NCBI GenBank assembly: GCA_031081585.1
Contig: JAVHLY010000013.1
Span: 1 to 64,000, forward strand
From: Armatimonadota bacterium
Lineage (GTDB): Bacteria; Sysuimicrobiota; Sysuimicrobiia; Sysuimicrobiales; Humicultoraceae
Reading direction: 5' to 3'
DNA length: 64,000 nt
Part shown: one piece after another, positions 32,023 to 39,994 of the stretch
Layout: every line of letters begins with the position of its first letter
Numbering within the stretch: the first letter of the stretch is position 1
Made by a program: the position numbers and the translations under genes
The notes under the pieces: model-generated
The model's database searches: none
Seen by the model: only the letters and a program-made list of their open reading frames with translations
Told to the model about the DNA's origin: nothing

Positions 32023-32531
32023 CGGCGGGCCTCCTCCGTCGCGCCCACCAGGGCCAGGTTGGCCTGGGTGACGACGAAGCCCAGGTAGGCCGGGTCGGCC
32101 AGCGGGTCGTCCGCGGCCACGGTGATCGCGTGCTCGCGCACCAGCAGGTCGAGCCCGAACTCGGCGGCCCGCAGGCGGTCGAGCTGCCCGCGCACCAGCG
32201 TCACCGCGAGCAGCAGCACGACGGCGACCACGGCCAGCGCCGGGGCCGGGCGCGCGCGGATGGCGTCGAGCCACGCCCGCACCGCCGGCAGGCCCCGGGT
32301 CCGGGGTGCGGCCTCCCGCTGGAGCGTCCGCCGCAGCTCCGGCCAGAAGTCCTCCGGCAGCGGCCGCTCGGGGAGAGCGCGCAGCAAGGCCCTGGTCTGG
32401 CGCAACGCCTCCAGCTCCTCCCGGCAGGCAGGGCAGCCGTCCAGGTGGCGCTCCACGGCCCTGGCCTCCTCCGGGGTGAGCTCCCGGTCGAGGTAGGCCG
32501 AGAGCTGTCGGCCGATGCGATCGTGGGTCAT
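32019..32531 (-). CDS. Membrane anti-sigma factor with zinc-finger (ZAS) domain
   Basis: 170 residues. The N-terminal DRIGRQLSAYLDRELTPEEARAVERHLDGCPAC contains the HxxxCxxC zinc motif of anti-ECF sigma factors. One membrane helix (ALAVVAVVLLLAVTLV, about 96-112) separates it from an outer C-terminal part of about 55 residues. It holds the ECF sigma factor inactive until proteolysis or a conformational signal. It overlaps both the sigma gene and the RseB-like gene by 4 bases. Confidence 0.88.
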   Translation of the reverse strand: MTHDRIGRQLSAYLDRELTPEEARAVERHLDGCPACREELEALRQTRALLRALPERPLPEDFWPELRRTLQREAAPRTRGLPAVRAWLDAIRARPAPALAVVAVVLLLAVTLVRGQLDRLRAAEFGLDLLVREHAITVAADDPLADPAYLGFVVTQANLALVGATEEARR

Positions 32532-33277
32532 TCCCTCCTCGACCCCTCCTCCGTCCGCCCGCGGTCGTCCGTCCGCCCGCGGTCGTTCTGGACGCCCCCG
32601 GTGCCCGGCGCGCGGCCTCCTGGCTCCGCGGGGTCGGGACGCCCTGGCGGCGCCACACCCCGCCGCCGCTCCTCCATCACCGGACGGAGGCGCGCCTGGA
32701 GGATCTTCCGCGCGCGGTGCAGCCGCGACTTCACCGTCCCGAGCGGCAACCGCAGCATCGTGGCGATCTCCTCGTAGGCGTGCCCCTCGATGTCGCTCAG
32801 GATGACCACCATGCGTAGCTCGACCGGCAGCGCCAGCAGCGCCGCCTGGATGCGCGCGTCCAGCGTCCGGTCGATCACCGCGTCCGGGACGTCCCCCCAG
32901 GGGTCGGGGAGCTCGCGGGCGACCTCCTCCCCCTGCGGGGTGAGCGCCGGGGCGTCCAGCGACTCGACGCGCACCCGCGGCCGCTTGCGCAGGAGGTCGA
33001 TGTGGAGGTTGCTGACGATGCGGTAGAGCCAGCCCTCCAGCGGCTGTTCCGGGTCGATGCGCCGGAAGGCCCGGAAGACCCGGATGAAGGCCTCCTGGGC
33101 CAGGTCCTTCGCGTCCGCCTCGCTGCCGGTCATGCGGTAGGCGATGTTGTAGACGAGGCGGCCGTACCGCTCGACCAACGCCTCGTACGCCGCCAGCTCC
33201 TCAGGCGTATAGGGCCCGCTCCTCCCCCCAGGGGCGTCAGGGCGCCCGCGGTCGTCGTTCGTCTTTGGTATACGCAA
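32528..33277 (-). CDS. ECF RNA polymerase sigma factor (sigma-70 family)
   Basis: Region 2 (YGRLVYNIAYRMTGSEADAKDLAQEAFIRVFRAF, about 38-71; -10 recognition) and region 4 (LLALPVELRMVVILSDIEGHAYEEIATMLRLPLGTVKSRLHRAR, about 145-190; -35 recognition) are complete. It directs transcription of envelope-stress-type regulons and is released from the adjacent membrane anti-sigma factor. The C-terminal 45 residues are a charged tail containing a duplicated six-residue unit. The start is uncertain: TTG at 33277 begins the frame, but a possible promoter lies over it, so translation may begin further in (for example TTG in ALVERY). Confidence 0.9.
   Translation of the reverse strand: MRIPKTNDDRGRPDAPGGRSGPYTPEELAAYEALVERYGRLVYNIAYRMTGSEADAKDLAQEAFIRVFRAFRRIDPEQPLEGWLYRIVSNLHIDLLRKRPRVRVESLDAPALTPQGEEVARELPDPWGDVPDAVIDRTLDARIQAALLALPVELRMVVILSDIEGHAYEEIATMLRLPLGTVKSRLHRARKILQARLRPVMEERRRGVAPPGRPDPAEPGGRAPGTGGVQNDRGRTDDRGRTEEGSRRE
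32551..32586. repeat. Exact tandem 18-bp duplication in the sigma-factor tail
   Basis: CCGTCCGCCCGCGGTCGT occurs twice head-to-tail (32551-32568 and 32569-32586). It encodes a duplicated six-residue DRGRT-type unit at the C-terminus of the ECF sigma factor. The copies are identical, which points to a recent event. Confidence 0.9.
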
Positions 33278-33297
33278 CGGCCACTCGTCGAGGTTTC
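33269..33297 (-). promoter_or_regulatory. Possible ECF-type promoter of the sigma-factor cluster
   Basis: On the minus strand GAAACC (33292-33297) is followed after 17 bases by CGTATA (33269-33274). This resembles the envelope-stress ECF consensus GGAACC/16-17/CGTCTA (one mismatch in each box). It would start transcription near 33261, directing autoregulation of sigma-anti-sigma-rseB-like genes, but it conflicts with the TTG start at 33277. Short motifs of this kind occur by chance, so this is tentative. Confidence 0.35.
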
Positions 33298-33895
33298 ACG
33301 GCACGCGCAGGTGCGGACGCAGGCGCGCCAGGAGGCGCGGACCCACCCCGGGGACCTCCAGGAGGTCTTCCAGGGTTTGGAACGGGCCGCGCGTGCGGCG
33401 GTGTTCGATGATGCGCGCCGCCAGGACCGGGCCGATCCCGGGAAGGGCCTCGAGCTGGGCGGCCGTGGCCTGGTTCAGGGAGACCGGGGTCCCGCCCCCC
33501 GCGGGATCTTGGGGCCCCCCACGCCTCGCCGCCCCGGCTTCTGCCGCAGGCGGCGCCGGGTCGGGGCGCGACGGGACGTAGACCCGCTCTCCGTCGCGCA
33601 CTGGCTGCGCCAGGTTCACGGCGTCGAGGTCGGCGCGGAACGTGGGACCGCGGGCCGCCCGGATCGCATCGCTCCAGCGCGCCCCCGGCGGCAGGCGGTA
33701 CACGCCGGGCAGGACCACCTCCCCGGCCACGTGCACCAGCACGTGCGGCGCCGGCGCGGGGGTGCCCAGCACGACCGGCTCACCTGCGGGCCTGGCCACC
33801 ATCGCCCGCCCCACCAGGAGGAGGCCGGCCGCACCCACGAGGAGGAGCGCCGCCTGGCCGGCCCGCGTGGCGCGTGGCTGCGCATCGCTTTCCAA
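33296..33895 (-). CDS. comEA: ComEA-like DNA-binding competence protein
   Basis: 199 residues. An N-terminal membrane helix ([19 protein letters not shown]), an SLBB domain (about 50-105; [27 protein letters not shown]), a flexible linker, and two helix-hairpin-helix motifs (about 137-197; [43 protein letters not shown]). ComEA binds incoming double-stranded DNA at the cell surface during transformation. ComEB/ComEC genes are not adjacent here. The stop abuts the proposed sigma-cluster promoter. Confidence 0.92.
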   Translation of the reverse strand: MESDAQPRATRAGQAALLLVGAAGLLLVGRAMVARPAGEPVVLGTPAPAPHVLVHVAGEVVLPGVYRLPPGARWSDAIRAARGPTFRADLDAVNLAQPVRDGERVYVPSRPDPAPPAAEAGAARRGGPQDPAGGGTPVSLNQATAAQLEALPGIGPVLAARIIEHRRTRGPFQTLEDLLEVPGVGPRLLARLRPHLRVP

Positions 33896-33953
33896 GGGAT
33901 TCGCCCCGCCTCCCCCGATCTCCCATCTCCTTGATCGGCGCGGGGCCGGCGCT

Positions 33954-34541
33954 TTACCCCCCGGTCACGATGTTCACCAAGCCGGGGCGAGGGTGGATCA
34001 GGCGCCGCACCCGCCGTCCCGCCATGTTCCCGGGCCAGCGAGGTGCGGCAGCGCGGGCACCAGTCCACGGGCCCCGGCGCCCGGTACGCCAGACCCCGCG
34101 CGAACATCTGCAGGAAGAACCACTGCGTCCAGCGGTAGTAGCGCGGCTCGCAGGTCACCCCCTCGCGCGACCAGTCCCACATCGCCCCCATGGTGCGGAA
34201 CTGCCGGCGCATGGCCTCGATGTTCCGCATCGTCCAGGTGGAGGGGTGGAGGCCGTGGCGGATCGCGGCGTTCTCCGCCGGCAGCCCGACGGCGTCGAAG
34301 CCGACGGGGAAGAGGACCCTGGCACCGCGCATGCGCTCGTAGCGCGCCCGTGCGTCCGCCGGGACGTAGGCGAACCAGCGGCCCACGTGCAGCAGCTCCC
34401 CTGAGGGATAGGGGAACATCGTCAGGATGTAGCGCTTGGGGCCGGGATCGCCCTCCGAGGCCCGATCGAGCCCTTCGGCCTCCCACCGGGCTCGCCAGCG
34501 GGCCTCGATGGTGTGGGCGTCGTAGGGCGGGATGCGCTGGG
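33954..34541 (-). pseudogene. leuS relic: leucyl-tRNA synthetase with deleted middle
   Basis: Starting about 11 codons after the intact leuS stop and in the same frame, the minus strand encodes a LeuRS N-terminus of about 165 residues ([82 protein letters not shown]). Near 34010 the frame loses homology. In the +1 frame, [20 protein letters not shown] then TAA (33954) matches the LeuRS C-terminal end (compare VADVIVVPGRLVNIV in leuS). So both ends are retained and about 650 codons are gone. The HIGH motif has decayed to HVGR with one inserted residue, and no start codon lies near the N-terminus (first ATG at 34419). It is roughly 60% identical to the neighbouring LeuRS by eye. Confidence 0.85.
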
Positions 34542-34575
34542 CGGTCGGGACGGCTAGGACGCGGCGAGCCCCACC

Positions 34576-37098
34576 TCACCCACCCCCTTCAGATGGGGAA
34601 GCCTTTCGGGTGGCGACTGCGCCCGCAGGACGGTCCTCCCCCCGGGACCGGTCGAGGACGATGTTCACCAGGCGGCCCGGCACGACGATCACGTCGGCCA
34701 CCTCGTGCCCGTCCACGAACTTGCGGACGCGGGGGCTGGCCAGGGCCAGCCGGCGCGCCTCCTCCGCCGGCAGGTCGGCCGGCACCCGGAGGCGGTCCCG
34801 CACCCGGCCGTCGACCTGCACCACCAGCGTGACCGTCTCCGCCCGCGCCAGCTCGGGGTCGTAGGCCGGCCAGACCTGCTGGTGCACGGAGTAGGGCTGG
34901 CCCAGGCGCTCCCACAGCTCCTCGGCGATGTGCGGGGTGAGCGGGGCCAGCATCAGGACCAGCGACCGCAGCGCCTCCGTCCAGGCCGCCCCGGCGGCCG
35001 CCCGCGTGCCGCGCACGTCCTGCAGGAAGTTCACGAACTCCATGAGCGCGGCGATGGCCGTGTTGAAGCGGAACTGCTCCAGGTCCTCCGTGACCCGCTT
35101 GATGGTGGCGTGCGTCCGGTGGCGCACCTCCCGCTCGCCGGGGCCCGCCGGTGCGTCCGGTCCGGGCGCGGCGGGCTCCACCACCAGGCCCCAGACGCGG
35201 TGCAGGAAGCGGTGCACCCCCTCGATGCCCCGGCTGCTCCAGGGGCCGCCGTTCTCCCACGGCCCGATGAACATCAGGTAGGCCCGCACCGTGTCGGCGC
35301 CCAGCGTAGCCACGAACTCGTCGGGGTTGACGACATTGCCCCGCGACTTGCTCATCTTCTCCCCGTCCTCCCCCAGGATCACCCCCTGGTTAAAGAGGCG
35401 GCGCATCGGCTCGCGGAAGGGCACCAGCCCCAGGTCGGCCATGACCTTGGTCCAGAAGCGCGTGTAGAGCAGGTGCATGACGGCGTGTTCGATCCCGCCG
35501 GTGTACTGGTCCACCGGCAGCCAGTAGCGGCCGCGCTCCGGGTCGAAGGGGCCCGCCTGGTAGTCGGGGCTGACGTAGCGGTACTGGTACCAGGAGGAGT
35601 CGACGAAGGTGTCCATGGTGTCGGTCTCCCGCTCCGCCTCGCCCCCGCAGCGCGGGCAGCGCGTGCGGCGGAAGGCCTCATGGTAGCGGAGGGGGGACTC
35701 GCCGGTGGGCAGGAATTCGGCGTCGTGGGGCAGCACCACCGGCAGGTCCTCGTCGGGCACCGGGACGGTGCCGCAGGCCGGGCAGTAGACGATGGGGATG
35801 GGGGTCCCCCAGTAGCGCTGCCGGCTGATCAGCCAGTCGTGCAGGCGGTAGTGCACGGCGCGCCGCCCGATCCCCTCCCGCTCCATGTAGTCCGCGATGC
35901 GCTCCCATCCCTCGGGGCTCGGCAGGCCGTCGAAGGGGCCGGAGTTGACCATCGTTCCCTCGCCCAGATGGGCCTGCGGGAGGGGCTGGCCGTCCCACCC
36001 GGGCGGGGCGATGACGACGGGAATAGGCAGCCCGTAGCGCCGGGCGAAGTCGAAGTCCCGCTCGTCGTGGGCCGGCACCCCCATGATGGCGCCGGTCCCG
36101 TAGGAGAGCAGGACGTAGTCGGCGATGTAGATGGGCACCGGAGCGCCGTTCATCGGGTTGACGGCGTAGGCGCCGGTGAAGACGCCGTCGCGCGCTTTCT
36201 CGGTGGAGAGGCGCTCGATGTCGCTGGCCCGCGCCGCCTTGAACTTGTAGGCCTCCACCTCGGCTCGGCGGTCCGGGGTGGCGATCCGGTCCACCAGGGG
36301 GTGCTCGGGCGCGAGCACCGCAAAGGTCATCCCGTACACCGTATCCGGCCGCGTCGTGAAGACCTCGAAGCTCACCCCCGGGTGCCCCTGGACCGGGATC
36401 CGGAACTCCACCCCCCGGCTGCGCCCGATCCAGTGCTCCTGCAGCGTGCGCACCCGCTCGGGCCACTCCAGGCCGCTGAAGTCCAGTAGCTCCTCGGCGT
36501 AGGCGGTGATGCGCAGGAACCACTGCTCCAGGTTCTTCTTCACCACCGGCGTGCCGCACCGTTCGCACACCCGCTCCTCGCCCACCACCTGCTCGCGCGC
36601 CAGCACGGTGTGGTCGCGGGGGCACCAGTCCACCGGGGCCAGCTTCCGGTAGGCCAGCCCGCGCTCGTACATGCGCAGGAAGAACCACTGGTTCCACTTG
36701 TAGTAGGACGGGTCGCAGGTGACGATCTCCCGCTCCCAGTCCCACATCGCCCCCATGGAGCGCAGCTGGCGGCGCATGCGCTCGATGTTGGCCATGGTCC
36801 AGGTGTAGGGGTGGATGTTGTGCTGGATGGCGGCGTTCTCCGCCGGCAGCCCGAAGGCGTCGAAGCCGATGGGGAACATCACGTTGTACCCCTGCATGCG
36901 CTTGAAGCGGGCGGCCGCGTCGGACGGGGCCATGGCGTACCAGTGCCCGATGTGCAGGTCGCCCGACGGGTAGGGGTACATGGTCAGGAAGTACCACTTG
37001 GGGCGCGGGTCGAAGTCGGGAGCGTGGTAGAGGCGGTCCTGCTCCCACCTGGCCTGCCAGCGCATCTCGATGGCCCGCGGATCGTAGCGGTCCGTCAT
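34576..37098 (-). CDS. leuS: Leucyl-tRNA synthetase
   Basis: 840 residues, full length. Class I signatures: FLTMYPYPSGDLHIGHWYAM (HIGH) and KMSKSRGNVVNPDE (KMSKS). The CP1 editing domain (about 215-410) has SFEVFTTRPDTVYGMTFAVLAPEHPL and the YGTGAIMGVPAHDERDFDFA block with the editing Asp. The anticodon domain and C-terminal VVPGRLVNIV follow. It charges tRNA-Leu and hydrolyses misacylated products. ATG at 37098 is used; another in-frame ATG lies at 37107. It is 44 bases after ilvE and shares the leucine T-box leader. Confidence 0.97.
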   Translation of the reverse strand: MTDRYDPRAIEMRWQARWEQDRLYHAPDFDPRPKWYFLTMYPYPSGDLHIGHWYAMAPSDAAARFKRMQGYNVMFPIGFDAFGLPAENAAIQHNIHPYTWTMANIERMRRQLRSMGAMWDWEREIVTCDPSYYKWNQWFFLRMYERGLAYRKLAPVDWCPRDHTVLAREQVVGEERVCERCGTPVVKKNLEQWFLRITAYAEELLDFSGLEWPERVRTLQEHWIGRSRGVEFRIPVQGHPGVSFEVFTTRPDTVYGMTFAVLAPEHPLVDRIATPDRRAEVEAYKFKAARASDIERLSTEKARDGVFTGAYAVNPMNGAPVPIYIADYVLLSYGTGAIMGVPAHDERDFDFARRYGLPIPVVIAPPGWDGQPLPQAHLGEGTMVNSGPFDGLPSPEGWERIADYMEREGIGRRAVHYRLHDWLISRQRYWGTPIPIVYCPACGTVPVPDEDLPVVLPHDAEFLPTGESPLRYHEAFRRTRCPRCGGEAERETDTMDTFVDSSWYQYRYVSPDYQAGPFDPERGRYWLPVDQYTGGIEHAVMHLLYTRFWTKVMADLGLVPFREPMRRLFNQGVILGEDGEKMSKSRGNVVNPDEFVATLGADTVRAYLMFIGPWENGGPWSSRGIEGVHRFLHRVWGLVVEPAAPGPDAPAGPGEREVRHRTHATIKRVTEDLEQFRFNTAIAALMEFVNFLQDVRGTRAAAGAAWTEALRSLVLMLAPLTPHIAEELWERLGQPYSVHQQVWPAYDPELARAETVTLVVQVDGRVRDRLRVPADLPAEEARRLALASPRVRKFVDGHEVADVIVVPGRLVNIVLDRSRGEDRPAGAVATRKASPSEGGG

Positions 37099-37142
37099 GG
37101 TTGGCATCCTCGCCCTCTGCATACCGGTCTCGCGCCCGCGGC

Positions 37143-38084
37143 TCACGTGGCGGCGGCCCGGTGGGCGGCCGCCACGGGCGTCCGCCACCCGTGGCGGTCG
37201 GGCAGGTGGCCCTCGGCGATCCCGAAGAACTCCGCCATCAGCCGCTCGGTGATCGGCCCGCGGCGGCCCGTGCCGACGGGGACCCGGTCCACCGAGCGCA
37301 CCGGGGTGATCTCCGCCGCCGTCCCCGTGAAGAAGACCTCGTCGGCGACGTAGAGCATCTCCCGCGGGATGAGGCTCTCCCGCACCGGGATGCCCAGGTC
37401 GGCGCACAGGGTCATCACCACCTGGCGGGTGACGCCCGGCAGGATCCCGCTGCTGAGCGGCGGGGTGTGCACGACGCCCTGGCGCACGACGAAGATGTTC
37501 TCCCCGCTCCCCTCGCTGACGTAGCCATGCACGTCCAGGGCGATCCCCTCGGCGAAGCCGTGGTCCGCCGCCTCCATGGCCACGAAGGAGGAGTTCACGT
37601 AGTTCCCGCCCATCTTCGCCATCGTCGCCACGGTGTCGGTGGCGACCCGCCGCCAGGAGGAGACCATCACGTCCACCCCCTGCTCGAGCGCCTCCTCCCC
37701 CAGGTAGCGACCCCACTCGAAGGTGGCGATGGCCACCTCCAGGGACGCCTTGCGCGCGTCCAGGCTGAGCGACCCCACGCCGCGGAAGACCACGGGCCGG
37801 ATGTAGCAGCTCTGGTGCCCGTTCCGGCGGATGAGGGTGGCGATGGCCTCGGCCAGCTCCGCCCGGGTGTAGGGCAGCTCCATGCGGGCGATCCGGCAGG
37901 AGTCGATCAGGCGCTGCAGGTGCGCGTCCAGGCAGAAGACCGCCGGCCCCTCCGGCGTGGCGTAGGCCCGGATCCCCTCGAAGACGCTGCTGCCGTAGTG
38001 GAGCGCGTGGGCCAGCACGTGCACCCGCGCCTCCTCCCAGGGGACGATGCGTCCGTTGAACCAGATCACCTCTGCCGTCTGCAC
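37143..38084 (-). CDS. ilvE: Branched-chain amino acid aminotransferase
   Basis: 313 residues, fold-type IV PLP enzyme. IWFNGRIVPWEEARVHVLAHALHYGSSVFEGIRAY, CYIRPVVFRG, the Lys/Tyr region AKMGGNYVNSSFVAMEAADHGFAEGIALD, GSGENIFVV, and EVFFTGTAAEITPVRSVD. It interconverts Leu, Ile and Val with their 2-oxoacids. GTG at 38084 has GGGAGG seven bases upstream; the open frame to 38114 adds ten unlikely residues. It is the first gene under a leucine-type T-box, followed by leuS. Confidence 0.95.
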   Translation of the reverse strand: MQTAEVIWFNGRIVPWEEARVHVLAHALHYGSSVFEGIRAYATPEGPAVFCLDAHLQRLIDSCRIARMELPYTRAELAEAIATLIRRNGHQSCYIRPVVFRGVGSLSLDARKASLEVAIATFEWGRYLGEEALEQGVDVMVSSWRRVATDTVATMAKMGGNYVNSSFVAMEAADHGFAEGIALDVHGYVSEGSGENIFVVRQGVVHTPPLSSGILPGVTRQVVMTLCADLGIPVRESLIPREMLYVADEVFFTGTAAEITPVRSVDRVPVGTGRRGPITERLMAEFFGIAEGHLPDRHGWRTPVAAAHRAAAT

Positions 38085-38129
38085 CCCTCTTCCCTCCCGG
38101 CCGGGCCGCCGCACCCGGCATCGCCTCTG

Positions 38130-38167
38130 AAAACAGCACAGCCGCCTCCGTCAGGGACGAAGGCGGC
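38130..38167 (-). terminator. T-box terminator hairpin before ilvE
   Basis: GCCGCCT (38141-38147) pairs with AGGCGGC (38161-38167). On the minus strand the stem is followed by TGTGCTGTTTTC (TTTT at 38130-38133). It overlaps the end of the antiterminator region, so it forms when tRNA-Leu is charged and stops transcription before ilvE-leuS. Confidence 0.85.
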
Positions 38168-38373
38168 CTCCGCGGTACCACCCTGCTTGGCGGCGCCCGA
38201 GGGCACCACCCGCTCAACCCCGGTCACGTCGGGTGGACGGCACAGGCTCGGCGTCGCCTCGCCTGTGCGGCTCCCGGGCGAGTTCGGCCCCGGCGCGACC
38301 GGACTCGCAACCTGCCGTCCGGCTCTCTGACGCGGCCGTGAACCTACTGCTCCCGGTCCTCGCCTTGCGTTCA
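38130..38373 (-). promoter_or_regulatory. T-box leader, probably leucine-specific, upstream of ilvE-leuS
   Basis: Minus-strand landmarks in order: AGAGAGCCGG (38319-38328) and the distal-loop block GGTTGCGAG of Stem I; a specifier-loop sequence GAACTCGCC in which CTC (38280-38282) is a Leu codon; the T-box sequence AGGGTGGTACCGCGG (38170-38184), which pairs with the uncharged tRNA NCCA end; and the intrinsic terminator. Uncharged tRNA-Leu should favour antitermination and raise ilvE and leuS expression. The Leu assignment fits the downstream genes. This class is typical of Bacillota and rarer elsewhere. Confidence 0.93.
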
Positions 38374-38379
38374 GCCTCT

Positions 38380-38408
38380 AGTATCCGCCCCGCCTTCCCA
38401 ACGGTCAA
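38380..38408 (-). promoter_or_regulatory. Sigma-70-type promoter for the T-box transcript
   Basis: TTGACC (38403-38408) and GATACT (38380-38385) are separated by 17 bases on the minus strand, just upstream of the first conserved T-box elements. The expected transcription start is near 38373. Confidence 0.7.
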
Positions 38409-38420
38409 GATCACGCCGCG

Positions 38421-38722
38421 TTGGCCGTCCGCGCGGGCCGGGCCGCCACGGGCGCCCGGCGAGGCCTGGGTCGATCACTGGCGAGCCGTGTCGGCGACAC
38501 CCGGTCCTCCCGGAGCTCGGCGAGCCTCCCCCCGGCGCGTGGTGGGCGAGGCGGCGAGCGCGTGCGGCCGTTCCCCCCTGCCCCGGAACTGTCCGATAAA
38601 CCTGCTGCTGACCCGCACGGTTTGATGGGACAGATAGAGCGCCCTCTGCCCATCGGCCCCAGGGGAGGGGCGGCCGCCATTTTCACACGACCTGTTCGCG
38701 GGGCCGCAAGAGGAGCAGGCTG
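38421..38722. other. Intergenic region between the T-box promoter and an exported-protein gene
   Basis: About 300 bases with no gene or RNA I recognise. The right end carries AAGAGGAGCAGGCTG before ATG 38723, a good ribosome site. Short GC palindromes (for example around 38650-38680) have no T-run. No clear rightward promoter is visible. Confidence 0.5.
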
Positions 38723-39727
38723 ATGGGAAGGATCGCCATGCCGTTCATGGTTGTCGTGGGCGTCGTGGTGGCCGCCGGAGGCGTTTCGCTGGCACGGGCT
38801 GCCGCCACGTCGGCGCAGATCACTGCGCCCCTGCCCACAGGCCGGAACCCCTTCGGGCTGATGCTGCCGTCTCAGCTGGTCCGCTCGCCTCAGGGGATGC
38901 GGATCGCCCAAGCCCTGGGGGCCGTCTATTTCCGGCCCTCCTCAGTCTTCCTGAACCGATGGCACGGGACCTGCCAGGAGTGCGACATCGCCCTGAGAAC
39001 TGGGTTGAAACTGGTGCTCACTGTGCGAAACAGCGGCCCGCTGCCCACCGCCCCGCCCGGCGACTTGGCCGCTTATCAACGCAGACTCTCCCAGGTCCTC
39101 GACAGGTATCGCCCGGTGGCCCTGGCGGTGGAGAACGAGGAGAACTCGGCCCTGTTTTACACGGGAACGCCCGAAGACTACAGCGCTCAACTGCGAGCCG
39201 CCTGCCAGGTGGCGCACCGACAGGGGATCCTCTGCACCAACGGCGGGCTGGTCAGCACGCTGGTGGCCCTCCTGGTCTATGACCACTACCAGGCCAGCGG
39301 GCGATCAGCCATGGCCCGAGACTTCGCCGCCAGGGCCTTGACGGCGGATGTGCAACGGCAGTGGCACTCGCCCCAGGCTCAGGAGCAACTCCGCAGGGGC
39401 AAAGCGCTCCTCTCGGCCTACCGCGCTGCCGGGGTGGACCAGGTGAACTTCCACTGGTACATCGCCGATACTCGCGCGCTGGAGGAAGCTGTGGCTTATC
39501 TGAGGGCGCAGACGGGTCTGCCCGTCATCACCAACGAAGTCGGCCAGCTCACCGACGACCCCAACCAGACGACAGCCGTCATGGGCAAGATCGTGGAGCT
39601 GGGGGTGCCCATCGCGGTGTGGTTCGGCCTGGATGGGCCGAAAGCACGGGGATTGGTCAATGCTGACGGCACACTGCGACCCACCGGCGAAGCATTCAAG
39701 CGCTTCATTGACGAGCATTTCAAATAG
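38723..39727 (+). CDS. Exported glycoside-hydrolase-like (clan A TIM-barrel) protein
   Basis: 334 residues. Signal peptide (FMVVVGVVVAAGGVSLARAAA), then a barrel-like domain with two Asn-Glu pairs in the places expected for a retaining clan-A glycosidase: VENEENSAL (Glu about 139, acid/base) and ITNEVGQL (Glu about 272, nucleophile). FHWYIADT and VWFGLDG add aromatic lining. The family is not recognised precisely. ATG 38723 has AGGAG seven bases upstream. Composition is less GC-extreme than the core genes around it, suggesting later acquisition. Confidence 0.65.
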   Translation: MGRIAMPFMVVVGVVVAAGGVSLARAAATSAQITAPLPTGRNPFGLMLPSQLVRSPQGMRIAQALGAVYFRPSSVFLNRWHGTCQECDIALRTGLKLVLTVRNSGPLPTAPPGDLAAYQRRLSQVLDRYRPVALAVENEENSALFYTGTPEDYSAQLRAACQVAHRQGILCTNGGLVSTLVALLVYDHYQASGRSAMARDFAARALTADVQRQWHSPQAQEQLRRGKALLSAYRAAGVDQVNFHWYIADTRALEEAVAYLRAQTGLPVITNEVGQLTDDPNQTTAVMGKIVELGVPIAVWFGLDGPKARGLVNADGTLRPTGEAFKRFIDEHFK

Positions 39728-39787
39728 CCACGGCTGCCTGTCAGCCCGCCATCCCCTGGCGCAGGGCACATCGTCAGCGAGGGTCCC

Positions 39788-39994
39788 GTGAAACGCTTTC
39801 CGCTCCGCCTGCTCCCCTTCGTTGTGCTGGTATCTACTCCGGCTGCATCGGTGGTGTCCTCTTCCGCTGCGCCGACCGGCATTCCGCCCACGATCGCGCC
39901 TGCGGCCGTGTCGCCCATCTTTGGCGTGCACGTCGTCTTCGCACGGAATGCGACGCCGGACGCCGCGCTCATCCGCTCGCTCGGGCCAGGGTGA
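39788..39994 (+). CDS. Short exported ORF, possibly the 5' part of a broken gene
   Basis: 68 residues: signal peptide (FPLRLLPFVVLVSTPAASVVSSSAA) followed by PIFGVHVVFARNATPDAALIRSLGPG, then TGA inside a GTGA overlap with the next short ORF. Its mature part is too short to be a domain and reads like the beginning of a larger exported protein, perhaps a glycosidase. It may be half of a frameshifted gene. No function is assigned. Confidence 0.45.
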   Translation: MKRFPLRLLPFVVLVSTPAASVVSSSAAPTGIPPTIAPAAVSPIFGVHVVFARNATPDAALIRSLGPG

